A stretch of 64,000 nucleotides of DNA from HGM13862 sp031553915 (GTDB lineage Bacteria > Bacillota > Dehalobacteriia > UBA4068). Each line of letters starts with the position of its first letter. Positions within the stretch are counted from its first letter, which is position 1. The translations under genes were made by a program, and so were the position numbers. Positions 43,064-51,801 of the stretch are shown here, one piece after another. The notes beneath the pieces are model-generated. The model was not told the origin of the DNA. It did no database searches and saw only the letters and a list, made by a program, of their open reading frames with translations. The stretch is from positions 175,541 through 239,540 of the forward strand of contig JAVBKT010000003.1 in the NCBI GenBank assembly GCA_031553915.1, given 5' to 3'.

Positions 43064-44740
43064 ATGGAACCAAATCTCAAGAAAAACAGCTTTCAAATCA
43101 CCCGTGGGGTGGAGCGCGCGCCTAACCGCAGCCTGCTTTATGCCTGCGGCTATACCAAAGAGGAGATTGAACGCCCCTTAATCGGTGTGATCAGCGCACA
43201 TAGTGAGATCGTGCCCGGGCATATCCATCTGGATAAAATTGCCTCAGCTGCCGCGGCTGGGGTGCGTATCGCCGGAGGCACCCCTGTGACAGTACCTGCT
43301 ATCGGTGTTTGTGATGGCATTGCCATGGGGCATGCCGGGATGTTTTATTCCCTGCCTTCCCGCGAATTGATTGCGGATTCGGTGGAGACTATGGCCTTGG
43401 CGCATTGCTTTGACGCGCTGGTTTTGGTGCCGAATTGCGATAAAATTGTCCCCGGAATGTTGATGGCAGCTGCCCGGCTGAATATCCCCTCTATTATCAT
43501 CAGCGGCGGGCCGATGCTGGCCGGTAGACAAGCTAGCGGCAAACACACTACCCTTTCCGGTATGTTTGAGGCAGTCGGCGCCTATAAGGCAGAGCTGATT
43601 GACGCGGACGCGCTGCAATTTATGGAAGAAAACGCTTGCCCCGGCTGCGGCTCCTGTGCGGGCATGTATACCGCTAACAGCATGAATTGCCTGGTGGAAG
43701 CTATTGGTATGGCCCTGCCCGGAAACGGCACTATTCCCGCTGTAAGCAGCCAGCGTATTCACCTGGCCAAACAAGCGGGCATGCAAATTATGACCCTGCT
43801 GCAAAAGGATATTAAGCCGCGCGATATTCTCACCAGCGCCGCCTTTATCAATGCTTTGTCAGTGGATATGGCCCTTGGCTGCTCCACCAACAGCGTGCTG
43901 CATCTGCTGGCCATAGCGCATGAGGCAGAGGTGCCAATTGACCTCGCGCTGATCAATCAAGTGAGCAGCCGCACGCCCAATCTTTGCCGACTGGCTCCGG
44001 CCGGGCCGCATCATATATCCGAGCTGAATGATGCCGGAGGAGTGCCCGCAGTAATGTCCGAGCTGGCAAAAAAAAATTTGCTTGATTTAAACGTACTCAC
44101 TGTCGACGGCAGCATGGCCAAGCGGCTCAAAGGCCGCAAAAACGCTGATCAATCACTGATCCGACCAATTGATAACCCCTATTCCGAGCAAGGCGGCATT
44201 GCAGTGCTGTGGGGCAATATCGCCCAAGATGGCTGCGTAGTCAAACGCTCCGCAGTGGCAGAAGAAATGCTGGCGCATAGCGGCCCGGCGCGGGTTTTCA
44301 ACAGCGAAGAGGATGCTATCCATGCTATTTACGCCGGGAAAATCGCTCAAGGCGATGTGGTGGTTATCCGTTATGAGGGGCCAAAAGGCGGCCCGGGGAT
44401 GCGGGAAATGCTAAACCCCACCTCTGCCCTGGCTGGCATGGGGCTGGATAAATCTGTGGCTTTGATCACTGACGGGCGCTTTTCCGGCGCATCGCGCGGC
44501 GCCTCTATCGGCCATGTTTCTCCGGAGGCGGCAGCAGGCGGGGCTATTGCCTTAATCGAGGAGCAGGATATTATTGATATCGATATTCCTGCCGGGACGG
44601 TCAATGTACGTCTCAGCGAAGATGAGCTGGAGCAACGGCGCGCAGCCTGGCAGCCGCTGCCGGCCAAGGTCACCCGCGGCTGGCTGGCGCGCTATACCCG
44701 TATGGTAACTTCCGCCAACAAAGGCGCGATACTGGAATAA
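43064..44740 (+). CDS. ilvD: Dihydroxy-acid dehydratase
   Basis: An Fe-S dehydratase giving 2-oxo acids for valine and isoleucine, 558 residues. Cluster cysteines are in VPNCDKIVPGM and ACPGCGSCAGMYTANSM, and GPKGGPGMREML and TDGRFSGASRG mark the active site of the family. It is the last gene of ilvABNCD; the branched-chain aminotransferase is not part of the operon. A terminator follows. Confidence 0.96.
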   Translation: MEPNLKKNSFQITRGVERAPNRSLLYACGYTKEEIERPLIGVISAHSEIVPGHIHLDKIASAAAAGVRIAGGTPVTVPAIGVCDGIAMGHAGMFYSLPSRELIADSVETMALAHCFDALVLVPNCDKIVPGMLMAAARLNIPSIIISGGPMLAGRQASGKHTTLSGMFEAVGAYKAELIDADALQFMEENACPGCGSCAGMYTANSMNCLVEAIGMALPGNGTIPAVSSQRIHLAKQAGMQIMTLLQKDIKPRDILTSAAFINALSVDMALGCSTNSVLHLLAIAHEAEVPIDLALINQVSSRTPNLCRLAPAGPHHISELNDAGGVPAVMSELAKKNLLDLNVLTVDGSMAKRLKGRKNADQSLIRPIDNPYSEQGGIAVLWGNIAQDGCVVKRSAVAEEMLAHSGPARVFNSEEDAIHAIYAGKIAQGDVVVIRYEGPKGGPGMREMLNPTSALAGMGLDKSVALITDGRFSGASRGASIGHVSPEAAAGGAIALIEEQDIIDIDIPAGTVNVRLSEDELEQRRAAWQPLPAKVTRGWLARYTRMVTSANKGAILE

Positions 44741-44780
44741 GCGGCTACACTCTGCAAATATACTGCCATCGCTAAAATAT

Positions 44781-44816
44781 AAACTACCTTTCGCGCTCAT
44801 TTGCGGGGTAGTTTTT
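44781..44816 (+). terminator. ilv operon terminator
   Basis: AAACTACC (44781-44788) pairs with GGTAGTTT (44807-44814), with CGC/GCG inside, followed by TT. Confidence 0.75.
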
Positions 44817-44927
44817 GTTAATTTTGCCGTTTTTGCGAAAAAAATAGATATTTTTTTACTTTTTTGTGGATAAATACACTCTTTTTTGTTATAATGAACT
44901 ATATTTTTCTATTTTACTGTTTAGGGG

Positions 44928-45785
44928 GTGAGCAATATCCGAACCTTAATATTTGAATTACGATCAAAAAAAGGCTTTACCTTGGTTGAGGTAATAGTTG
45001 TGCTGGTGATCCTGGCGATACTGATTGCTTTGCTGGCGCCGTCATTGGTGGGCTATATCCAGAGGGCAAATGATAAGGCTATAATTAGTGAATGCCGTAA
45101 TGCAGTGGTAGCTACCCAGACTGAGCTAAGCGAAGCATATGCCAAAACCCCTGGTGATTATAGCGCGGACATCCCCGATACTATCAAAGCGGCGGCAATT
45201 GCCCTCTCCGAGATGCCGGGTGAGATTGTGAATGCGCAGGCAGACGCTAAACACTTGCTGCTGCATCTGACTTATACGCGCGGAGATAAGACCGTGGTAT
45301 ATTGCCGTGATTATCAAACCTGCACTGCGGCAGGGCACGAAGAACTGTATAATATTATCGACGGAGATAGCGGCAGTGGTGATCCTGATGATAACAATAC
45401 TTATGATGGCAACTTTACTATAGACGGCAATAAGTTCCAGGCTAATGGGCAATTGGATTACTTCCATAACCAAACCACAACTCAAGGAGTTTATTATTAT
45501 AATGGGAAATATTATTATCTAAGAGGTGGTTACTGGGCTGGAGATAATATAGAAACTTATCTGGAAAACAATACCAGCAGCCGTAACAATATTGTGATTG
45601 ATATTGATGGCCCGGTACAACCCTTTGTCCAAGGCTCACAATTAAAGGTAGGCTCAGTCTATCTGCATAACGGGGAGTATTATGCTTTTACTCCGGATAC
45701 TAACAGCTTTGTGCCTGGGTCATATGATTGGTTAACCATAGATTCGCATCCAGCTTGGTTTTACAAGCTAACACCTGCCAATTAA
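44928..45785 (+). CDS. Type IV pilin-like / pseudopilin protein, orphan copy 1
   Basis: A 285-residue protein with a class III prepilin signal: basic leader, KKG/FTLVE cleavage site with the conserved Glu5, and a 20-residue hydrophobic helix (VVLVILAILIALLAPSL). The first 40 residues are almost identical to the protein at 63160, while the rest is unrelated. The C-terminal half is Tyr/Gly/Asn rich (YYYNGKYYYLRGGYW) after a GDSGSGDPDDNN linker. No pilus assembly genes are nearby. The start is taken at GTG 44928, but AGGGG directly abuts it, so the true start may be slightly downstream at a rare codon. TATAAT lies at 44890-44895. Confidence 0.82.
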   Translation: MSNIRTLIFELRSKKGFTLVEVIVVLVILAILIALLAPSLVGYIQRANDKAIISECRNAVVATQTELSEAYAKTPGDYSADIPDTIKAAAIALSEMPGEIVNAQADAKHLLLHLTYTRGDKTVVYCRDYQTCTAAGHEELYNIIDGDSGSGDPDDNNTYDGNFTIDGNKFQANGQLDYFHNQTTTQGVYYYNGKYYYLRGGYWAGDNIETYLENNTSSRNNIVIDIDGPVQPFVQGSQLKVGSVYLHNGEYYAFTPDTNSFVPGSYDWLTIDSHPAWFYKLTPAN

Positions 45786-45821
45786 AAATAACCCCTGCTC
45801 GCTAAGAGTAGGGGTTATTTT
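45785..45821. terminator. Terminator after pilin-like gene 1
   Basis: A 16-bp stem (one G-T pair) AAAATAACCCCTGCTC with a 5-nt loop, then T-rich. It also serves the convergent gene at 45840. Confidence 0.9.
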
Positions 45822-45839
45822 ATATACTGCAAAAAAGGC

Positions 45840-46469
45840 TTATTGCTGCGAATCATCCTCGCTGATATTGCTGACTTCATGCGCCTCAGCAGCGATTGTT
45901 TCAGATTGTTTAAGTACAACATAATTGCGGTAGACGCGTATCATCAGCCAAATAGCAAAGGCAAACCCAATTATGATAAATGAGATAGACAACAATGATA
46001 TTGCCATAAAGAATAATACAAACGGCAAACAGGTCATGACCACTACCACGATATTGGCAATAATGCAATTCTTTGTAATACGCGCTTCGTTGGAAAAGTT
46101 CTTGTCGTTCAATAAATCTCCCATACCCTTACCCAATAACCATAAAAAGGCGATAGTACAAATCCCTTCCAAAGTAGATATAACCGAAACCATTACTATT
46201 TCGCCGGTACTGGCGTTGTCTATTGGGATATTTTGCCCGCCAGTCTGCAAGCTGATTACCACATCGATAAGGCCAAATATCAGGGAGCCGATGACAAAGG
46301 GCACAGCCTTGCGAAAGTCAGTATGGGTCGGCGCCAAGGATAAAAACCCTAACATAATCAACAAATAGCCAATCGGGTCAGGAATAATATCAAAGCCCAT
46401 TATTCTAATACTCAAGAAGGCAAACAACAGGCCAACGACAATCTTGACAAAACCCTTATATTTCATCAT
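45840..46469 (-). CDS. Integral membrane protein, unknown function
   Basis: A 209-residue protein with about five to six membrane helices and an acidic Ser/Glu-rich C-terminal tail. The N-terminal segment (GFVKIVVGLLFAFLSIRIMG then DIIPDPIGYLLIMLGFLSLA, about residues 5-46) resembles uncharacterised clostridial membrane proteins that open with an IPDPIGYLLI-like loop. GGAGGAGAG precedes the ATG. It lies 44 bases before the polysaccharide deacetylase on the opposite side of no obvious terminator, so the two genes could be cotranscribed. Confidence 0.65.
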   Translation of the reverse strand: MMKYKGFVKIVVGLLFAFLSIRIMGFDIIPDPIGYLLIMLGFLSLAPTHTDFRKAVPFVIGSLIFGLIDVVISLQTGGQNIPIDNASTGEIVMVSVISTLEGICTIAFLWLLGKGMGDLLNDKNFSNEARITKNCIIANIVVVVMTCLPFVLFFMAISLLSISFIIIGFAFAIWLMIRVYRNYVVLKQSETIAAEAHEVSNISEDDSQQ

Positions 46470-46513
46470 CTCTCCTCCTTTATCGGGCAGTATATAAATA
46501 CTGTTTATGCTGC

Positions 46514-47467
46514 CTATGGGCAGGCGCTGCGGTAAATATTACCCGGCAGCTTAGCGCCATTATAGTGTTCAAGCAGCTCCGACACTGTTACCAATTGATA
46601 CCCTTGCTCTATCAGAGCAGGGATAACTGTTTTCATCGCCTCGGCAGTTGATTCATATAAGTCGTGCATCAGGATAATACTGCCATCTGTGACCTGCTCC
46701 ATCACCGCATCATAAACTTTTTGGGCGTCACGGTCCTTCCAGTCACGGGTATCAATTGACCAGGTGATAATCGGCATATCAAGATCAATGCAGGCATTAA
46801 TTATATCAGCGTCAATCCCGCCATAAGGCGGCCGCATCAGCGTGGGAGCGCATCCGGTGATCAGCTCCACCGCATCATTAGTCTTTTGCAGATTATCACA
46901 AACAGCATCTTCCTTCATCTTGACCAGCTTAGCGTGGTCCCAGGAATGGTTGCCAATCTCTGACCCCTGGTCATAAATAGCCCTGATAATATCCTCGCGG
47001 TATTCAATACGGTTGCCGACAATAAAAAAGGTGGCTCTGGCGCCATAAGTATTTAGTAATTCCAAAATAGGCAGCGTATATGGAGCTGGCCCATCATCAA
47101 AGGTGAGGGCGACAAGCGGGCGGTTAGGATCAATAATAGTGCTCTCCGGAATGTCAATGCACTCCGCCAGATATTGGCTGGCAGGCGCAAAAATATCAAG
47201 CTTTGGCCCCTGCTCTTTGGCGTCAGACAGGCCTAGCCCGTTGATATCCGGCAAAGAACTGCTCCGGGCAACAAAAAAAAATGCTGCCGCTGAGCCTTTG
47301 CCTGTATCCAGGGGGGTATTCTCCGCCGCTGCTGCAGCCATATCAAAGGCAGCCTTATCAGCTGAAGGCGCAGACGCTTGTTTATTAGACATGTCCTTGG
47401 CCGCGATAACGATAATAATGACAACAAGAAATACTGCGAGCAGCATTAGCAGCTGGCTGCGCTTCAT
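46514..47467 (-). CDS. Membrane-anchored polysaccharide deacetylase (NodB domain)
   Basis: A 317-residue protein with an N-terminal signal anchor (LLMLLAVFLVVIIIVIAA, about residues 5-22), an Ala/Pro-rich linker, and a NodB domain from about residue 120. Motifs: LTFDDGP (catalytic Asp plus metal Asp), GNHSWDHAKL (metal His pair), RPPYGG, DTRDWKD and LMHDLYES. It would deacetylate N-acetylated sugars in peptidoglycan or another wall polymer. ATG 47467 is preferred because AAAGGGG sits 8 bases upstream; a longer form begins six codons earlier. Confidence 0.9.
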   Translation of the reverse strand: MKRSQLLMLLAVFLVVIIIVIAAKDMSNKQASAPSADKAAFDMAAAAAENTPLDTGKGSAAAFFFVARSSSLPDINGLGLSDAKEQGPKLDIFAPASQYLAECIDIPESTIIDPNRPLVALTFDDGPAPYTLPILELLNTYGARATFFIVGNRIEYREDIIRAIYDQGSEIGNHSWDHAKLVKMKEDAVCDNLQKTNDAVELITGCAPTLMRPPYGGIDADIINACIDLDMPIITWSIDTRDWKDRDAQKVYDAVMEQVTDGSIILMHDLYESTAEAMKTVIPALIEQGYQLVTVSELLEHYNGAKLPGNIYRSACP

Positions 47468-47609
47468 ATCATCTGCCCCTTTCATCTAGTTAGCCATAAC
47501 ACAGCATAGACCGGCCTTTTCTTCGCTATTTATTATAACAGATATTTCCCCTTTTTTCAGCACAAAAGTACAGATTAGAACAAAAAGGCAAATATGGACA
47601 TATCATAGC

Positions 47610-47638
47610 AAAACACCGCCTTTTATGGGCGGTGTTTT
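47610..47638 (-). terminator. Terminator after the P-loop kinase-like gene
   Basis: An 11-bp perfect stem AAAACACCGCC with a 7-nt loop, and T-rich on the minus strand. Confidence 0.75.
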
Positions 47639-47666
47639 GATCAATGGGCTATTTTATTCTTATTTA

Positions 47667-48338
47667 TTATTTATCTGTCAATAAAAAATGTTCTTTGACC
47701 AGTTGACAATTATCCTCAATACTGATGCTGCCATCAACTATTATGGAGTGGTAATGACATTTTTCCGTCTGCTCACGCATGGCCTGGCCAAAGAGGGTGT
47801 CCCGCGTCATCCAATGATCAAAGGCCAGGTCCGGGTCTGCAGAATCGCTGAGAAAAGACCAAACCCACTCCCTTTTAGCATAGTGTTCCCGGGCAAAGCT
47901 ATCAGTCGGGCACATGCAGATATAGCGCGAGGGATGGACTCCCAGATTATACATCAGCTCCGGCATATAGGCGGCGGCTTCGGTGATCACCGGTGATTTG
48001 CCCGGAATAGCTGCCAGGTCTGCCAAAACATAAGGGAAAATTTCCTGATAAATGACTATTTCTTCCACTGACTGCAGCTTTGGCTCTCTGGCCCAGGCTT
48101 CTCCCCAGGAGAGCTTCATCCTTGCCGCGGCAACAGGAGCGCCGCCAGCAACTGCCTGGTTGATATGTTTTTCTAAAAAATCATCCTCGCGATGATAATA
48201 AAAGCCAAATTCAGCGGCCAATGTTTGGGCGATGGCGCTCTTGCCGCAGCAAGGAGAACCGCCGATAAAAAATATTTCCCGCTCTGGCTGCTCTATGCCG
48301 CTATGGCAGCAGCCAAGGCAGGGATTAGTTTCTGCCAT
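47667..48338 (-). CDS. P-loop NTPase, nucleotide/small-molecule kinase-like
   Basis: A 223-residue soluble protein. The Walker A motif GGSPCCGKSAIA is near residue 30, followed by a FYYHREDDF segment typical of the acid residues used by small P-loop kinases, and a C-terminal IIVDGSISIEDN strand. The N-terminus has a small Cys cluster (CLGCC) that may bind a metal. The substrate is unknown; the fold resembles shikimate/adenylylsulfate-type kinases. ATG 48338 has AAAGGA 9-10 bases upstream. Confidence 0.65.
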   Translation of the reverse strand: MAETNPCLGCCHSGIEQPEREIFFIGGSPCCGKSAIAQTLAAEFGFYYHREDDFLEKHINQAVAGGAPVAAARMKLSWGEAWAREPKLQSVEEIVIYQEIFPYVLADLAAIPGKSPVITEAAAYMPELMYNLGVHPSRYICMCPTDSFAREHYAKREWVWSFLSDSADPDLAFDHWMTRDTLFGQAMREQTEKCHYHSIIVDGSISIEDNCQLVKEHFLLTDK

Positions 48339-48442
48339 AATAGACAATCCTTTCGCTTGGTCTTATTGGTTAAATAGTATAAATATATCGGTCATAAGGC
48401 CGCAGGTACAAGCCTTAGGCGCTTATTAGGCCCCGCAAACGT

Positions 48443-48802
48443 TTATTTCTTATTGCTCAGCGCTGCCTCCCATTGCTCCTGGTTAAAGCCGAACAAGGCA
48501 AAATCCTTGCCAACTAATACCGGTCTTTTGACCAGCAGGCCATCACTGGCCAAAACTGCCAACTGCTCCGCCTCGCTCATATTTGCCAGCTTATCCTTTA
48601 GGCCCAATTGACGATATTGAACCCCGCTGGTATTGAACAAACGCCGCAAAGGCAAGCCACTCCGGGCATACCAAATTTTCAATTCAGCTGCACTGGGGTT
48701 AGCTGTTTGAATATCGCGGAAGCTATATGTGATCCCCTTGGCATCAAGCCAATCCTTGGCTTTTTTGCAGGTGGTTCAGCGGGTGTGGCAGATAAAATCC
48801 AT
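48443..48802 (-). CDS. ArsC/Spx-family thioredoxin-fold protein with in-frame TGA (predicted selenocysteine, U9-x-x-C12)
   Basis: Starting at ATG 48802, the frame reads MDFICHTR-TGA-TTCKKAKDWLDAKG and then continues for 119 residues with clear ArsC/Spx-family features: GITYSFRDIQTANPS, RSGLPLRRLFNTSG, SEAEQLAVLASDGLLVKRPVLV. The TGA (48776-48778) is exactly where the family has the first cysteine of CxxC. Downstream of the TGA, after 20 nt, comes a 7-bp hairpin with a GGA loop (48746-48762), fitting a bacterial SECIS. The ATG is 2 bases after the stop of the preceding gene, with GGGAGA in front. The alternative is a nonsense mutation with a downstream restart, but the protein after the TGA is fully conserved. 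Confidence 0.8.
48746..48762 (-). promoter_or_regulatory. Candidate bacterial SECIS hairpin for the ArsC-like gene
   Basis: Minus strand AAGCCAA-GGA-TTGGCTT: a perfect 7-bp stem, and a 3-nt apical loop beginning with G. The loop starts 20 nt after the TGA. Published bSECIS rules ask for a small loop with G in the first two positions at roughly 16-37 nt. Confidence 0.7.
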
Positions 48803-48804
48803 GG

Positions 48805-49068
48805 CTATCTCCCATCTTTGTTTTGCTGATAAAACGCTAACAAATCCGCTTTGACCGGCTCTGGCAAATCCGGCAGACGAATATTTGTGATCGCGCCCTC
48901 CAAGGCGCGCAAACGCATTACTCAGGCCGAGGGATCCAGCGCTTTAATTAGCAGCCAAGCTTTTTTGCTGCCCATGTCCTTAAGCTGGTCAATAGTTGAG
49001 ATGCCAATCTCTTGCAGTTGCTTTTCCAGCTGGGGACCGATATTGATCAGGCTCTGTAATTCTCCCAT
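48805..49068 (-). CDS. TfoX C-terminal-domain-like protein with in-frame TGA (predicted selenocysteine 49)
   Basis: Starting at ATG 49068, the frame encodes an 87-residue protein matching the TfoX_C domain: GELQSLINIGPQLEKQLQEIG, IKALDPSA-TGA-VMRLRALEGAI, and NIRLPDLPEPVKADLLAFY. The TGA (48922-48924) replaces the conserved cysteine of the DPxAC-lmLyaLEGAI motif. A 7-bp hairpin with a TGGA loop begins 12 nt after it (48892-48909). The TAG stop at 48805-48807 is 2 bases from the ArsC-like start, and the gene begins 3 bases after the diguanylate cyclase stop, so all three are coupled. TfoX_C proteins have no firm biochemical role; here a redox or metal role for the residue is inferred. Confidence 0.75.
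48892..48909 (-). promoter_or_regulatory. Candidate bacterial SECIS hairpin for the TfoX-C-like gene
   Basis: Minus strand CGCGCCT-TGGA-GGGCGCG: six Watson-Crick pairs plus a closing U-G pair, with a 4-nt loop having G second. The loop starts 19 nt after the TGA. Confidence 0.65.
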
Positions 49069-49071
49069 AAT

Positions 49072-51405
49072 TTACTTGCTCCCGATGATATTTCTGCTGT
49101 CATCATACATCTTCATATCAGCTTGATAGAATCTAAAGATGTTTCTCCCGTCGGCTTTGGCGGCATAAAGCGCAGCATCAGCTTTGGGATAAAGCTCAGC
49201 AAAGCTTTTGCCGTGGGCAGGCGCCAGCGCAATGCCAATACTGCAGGAAACCTGCGGCCCTGCCTCAAAGTTTTTATTCAGAGCCCGGCAAATTTCTTCT
49301 GTTTTTCTTTGTATTATATCACTGTTTGCTAAATTTTTCACCAGAATAACAAACTCATCTCCGCCCAGGCGGGCAATCAGATCCTGCTCACGCAAATTGG
49401 CCAGCAAGGTATTTGCCACATCAATCAACACCGTATCACCCATGGCATGGCCATAGTTATCATTAATCGTCTTAAAATAATCGATATCAACAATCATAAA
49501 GGCATGCTGACGCGCTATGTCATCAGCAAGTATCGTATCCATAATCTGAGCAAAAACCGTACGGTTTAGCACCCCTGTCAGCGGGTCTGTCTGTGAACGC
49601 TGCAATAAGATCAGCTCTTTTTGCTTTTCTTCATCAATATCGCGGATCACAATATAGACCTTAATATCCTCAGAATCCGGATAAGGCACCATTTGAATCT
49701 GATAACGTTTCCAACAGATATTCCCCTCCCGGGTAGCTTCGCGGTAATCCCAGGAAAGCTCACGCGTCCCCTGGGCAAACTCAGCAAAAAGATTTTCTTT
49801 GGTCAGTTTTTTGACAAAAAGTAGCTTATCATCAGCATATACCAGATTCTCAATATAATAACCGGCATTTTCATTAAATGTCGATAAATCCTCCAGCTTC
49901 TTCTGCGGGTCTGGCTCATCCCTGGAAATCAACCGTTGCGAACCAGGCTCCGGGCGGTCCTGAGAAAGGTTCCATTCAATAATTGTCGCCTTTTCCTTGG
50001 GCAGGGCAGCTATCTCCTGCTTCCATTTTTCATAGACCACTTCTTTTTGCCTTTGCTCGGTGACATCAGTTAAAGAGATAACCACATAAACCGGCTGGTT
50101 ATCGTTTTCAAATACTGTGGTGAACTCCACGCGCAGCCAAATATTTTTGCCCTCAGCGCCAATAACCTGAATTGTCGCATTGCCCTCCGGCATGCCGGTG
50201 GTAATATAGCGGCACAGTTCCAGATAGGTGTTAAGACTGGCTGCGGCAACTCCCGCACCTATTTGCTGATTAATAAAAAGCTGTGCAGCATTATTAATTA
50301 CCTCGGGAACTCCCAACTGCTCTGCGCCTTGGTACACGCTTATCGTATCAGTGCTGATATCATAATTCATCACATAGCGGTTGCTATGCTTGGCGACAAT
50401 ACGGTAAGCCTGCTGAAAAATCTCCAACTTCTTTTGTTCGCGCAGCAATGCTTTTTGTTCTCTGTCGCCAAAATACACCAACAGCACAAAGGCAAATATT
50501 GTCCAGAGTATGACAATTATCAGCATCATTATCACTGTGGTAGTAGCTTCTTTAATAGCATTTGTGATCACAGCGCCGTCAACAGATTCAAAAATAAACC
50601 AATCATTAATATCCAAAGGAGTATATGCTACGTAGCGGGTGAGTCCATCCTCTGTTTCATAATTAAAAACGCCTGTTTCGCCAAGAAGAAGGCTCTGGGA
50701 AAGCTGCGCAGCTACTTCTGGATCTGCCAAAGCTATAGCAGTGATCAGATCGTCGACCCCCTCAAAAATCTGCCCCTTATTAAACAGATAATCCGGAGAA
50801 TCACTGCCAACTATCTCTTTTCCGGTTGAATCACAAATATATGAATAGGCGCTTCTTTGGTATGCTTCTGATACCAAAACATCGCGCACGGTCCTTTCCG
50901 CATGCAGTCCTACCAGTACGCCAATGACTTCTTCATTGACAATAACCGGCACTGAGAGAGCAAACATTGCTTCTTCATACTCCCCATTATCAAAGCGGGC
51001 AACAGACCTCGTGCCATCCAAGCTGCTTTGAAAATATGCCTTATCCGAAAAATTAACAGTACCACTATCATTAAGCAGAGCTTGCCCATCAGGAAAAACC
51101 ATATATATATCAATAAAACTAGATGTTTTGGCCAGAGAATTAAGCCATTGTTGCATCCCGCTAAGATCAGAGAGGGGCCCTTCTTCGGCTATCAAATCAG
51201 CAAAAATTTGCAAAATATTATATTCGGCATCCAGCTCAGCAATTAAAGCTGTTTTTTGCGTCCTGGCAGCATCCATCAAAACCTCGTTGGCATCTTCAGT
51301 GACTCTCTCAATAGTATCAAAGCTATAAAAAAGCATTGAAACTATAGTAAAGATGATCAGCATAATCACAGCTATGGTTGCCAGCCGCCGTCTTTTATTT
51401 GACAA
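49072..51405 (-). CDS. Membrane diguanylate cyclase: dCACHE sensor, PAS-like region, GGDEF
   Basis: It makes c-di-GMP in response to an external signal. A membrane helix lies near residues 8-28. An extracellular Cache-type sensor (about 30-290, with SKTSSFIDIYMVFPDG-like PDC features, LVGLHAERTV, YTPLDINDWFIFESV) is followed by a second helix (about 300-325), a PAS/PAC-like cytoplasmic section (to about 600), and the GGDEF domain (SQTDPLTGVLNR, DYFKTINDNYGHAMGD, ARLGGDEF). REQD five residues before GGDEF is an intact inhibitory I-site. The TTG at 51405 has AAGGGGGG 8 bases upstream and is preferred to upstream ATGs that lack a site. It is the first gene of an operon with the two predicted selenoproteins. 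Confidence 0.88.
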   Translation of the reverse strand: MSNKRRRLATIAVIMLIIFTIVSMLFYSFDTIERVTEDANEVLMDAARTQKTALIAELDAEYNILQIFADLIAEEGPLSDLSGMQQWLNSLAKTSSFIDIYMVFPDGQALLNDSGTVNFSDKAYFQSSLDGTRSVARFDNGEYEEAMFALSVPVIVNEEVIGVLVGLHAERTVRDVLVSEAYQRSAYSYICDSTGKEIVGSDSPDYLFNKGQIFEGVDDLITAIALADPEVAAQLSQSLLLGETGVFNYETEDGLTRYVAYTPLDINDWFIFESVDGAVITNAIKEATTTVIMMLIIVILWTIFAFVLLVYFGDREQKALLREQKKLEIFQQAYRIVAKHSNRYVMNYDISTDTISVYQGAEQLGVPEVINNAAQLFINQQIGAGVAAASLNTYLELCRYITTGMPEGNATIQVIGAEGKNIWLRVEFTTVFENDNQPVYVVISLTDVTEQRQKEVVYEKWKQEIAALPKEKATIIEWNLSQDRPEPGSQRLISRDEPDPQKKLEDLSTFNENAGYYIENLVYADDKLLFVKKLTKENLFAEFAQGTRELSWDYREATREGNICWKRYQIQMVPYPDSEDIKVYIVIRDIDEEKQKELILLQRSQTDPLTGVLNRTVFAQIMDTILADDIARQHAFMIVDIDYFKTINDNYGHAMGDTVLIDVANTLLANLREQDLIARLGGDEFVILVKNLANSDIIQRKTEEICRALNKNFEAGPQVSCSIGIALAPAHGKSFAELYPKADAALYAAKADGRNIFRFYQADMKMYDDSRNIIGSK

Positions 51406-51801
51406 AATAATAGCCCCCCTTCTCATATATTTTAACAGCAATTTTCTTGCTGCCAAAGTCAAGTTTTAGGCTTGCAATAGCAAAACCCTCCGCGCATAGC
51501 CTATACTTATCATAGGCACGATTCGAATAAAAAAACCTGCCACCGGCAGGTTTTAAATATTGCGCAACTGGCTGCCATGCCCAACACCAAAACTTGATGA
51601 GACGAAGGCCCTATAGCTTTGCGACAGCGGCCTTTCGGCCGCTTTGCCCGTAATCGAAATTAAATATCAACTTTTTATTATCTTAAAATATCAATTGTAA
51701 ATATAGCTCTATTATACTTGCTTTTGTAAATTAATGCAATATAATAATTTCAGTCATCTCTTGGCTGAAGGTGTTTCTGCAAAAATGCTGCTAGAACATT
51801 A
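51406..51801. other. Intergenic region between carB-dapF and the cyclase operon
   Basis: It holds a likely minus-strand promoter for the cyclase (TTGGCA, 16 bases, TAAAAT near 51428-51455), the dyad GCCTAT-ACTTATC-ATAGGC (51499-51517), a terminator (51532-51554), and a GC-rich hairpin AGCGGCC-TTTC-GGCCGCT near 51625-51642 without a T-run. The rest is AT-rich. No gene was seen. Confidence 0.5.
51532..51554 (-). terminator. Terminator of the carAB operon
   Basis: A perfect 10-bp stem AAAACCTGCC with an ACC loop. On the minus strand it is followed by a run of seven T. Confidence 0.8.

Noticed and set aside
48443..48682. A truncated 79-residue ArsC-like protein starting at an internal ATG
   Set aside because: It would lack the redox motif and half of the thioredoxin fold. 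The full-length reading through TGA from 48802 is family-like and has a better start.
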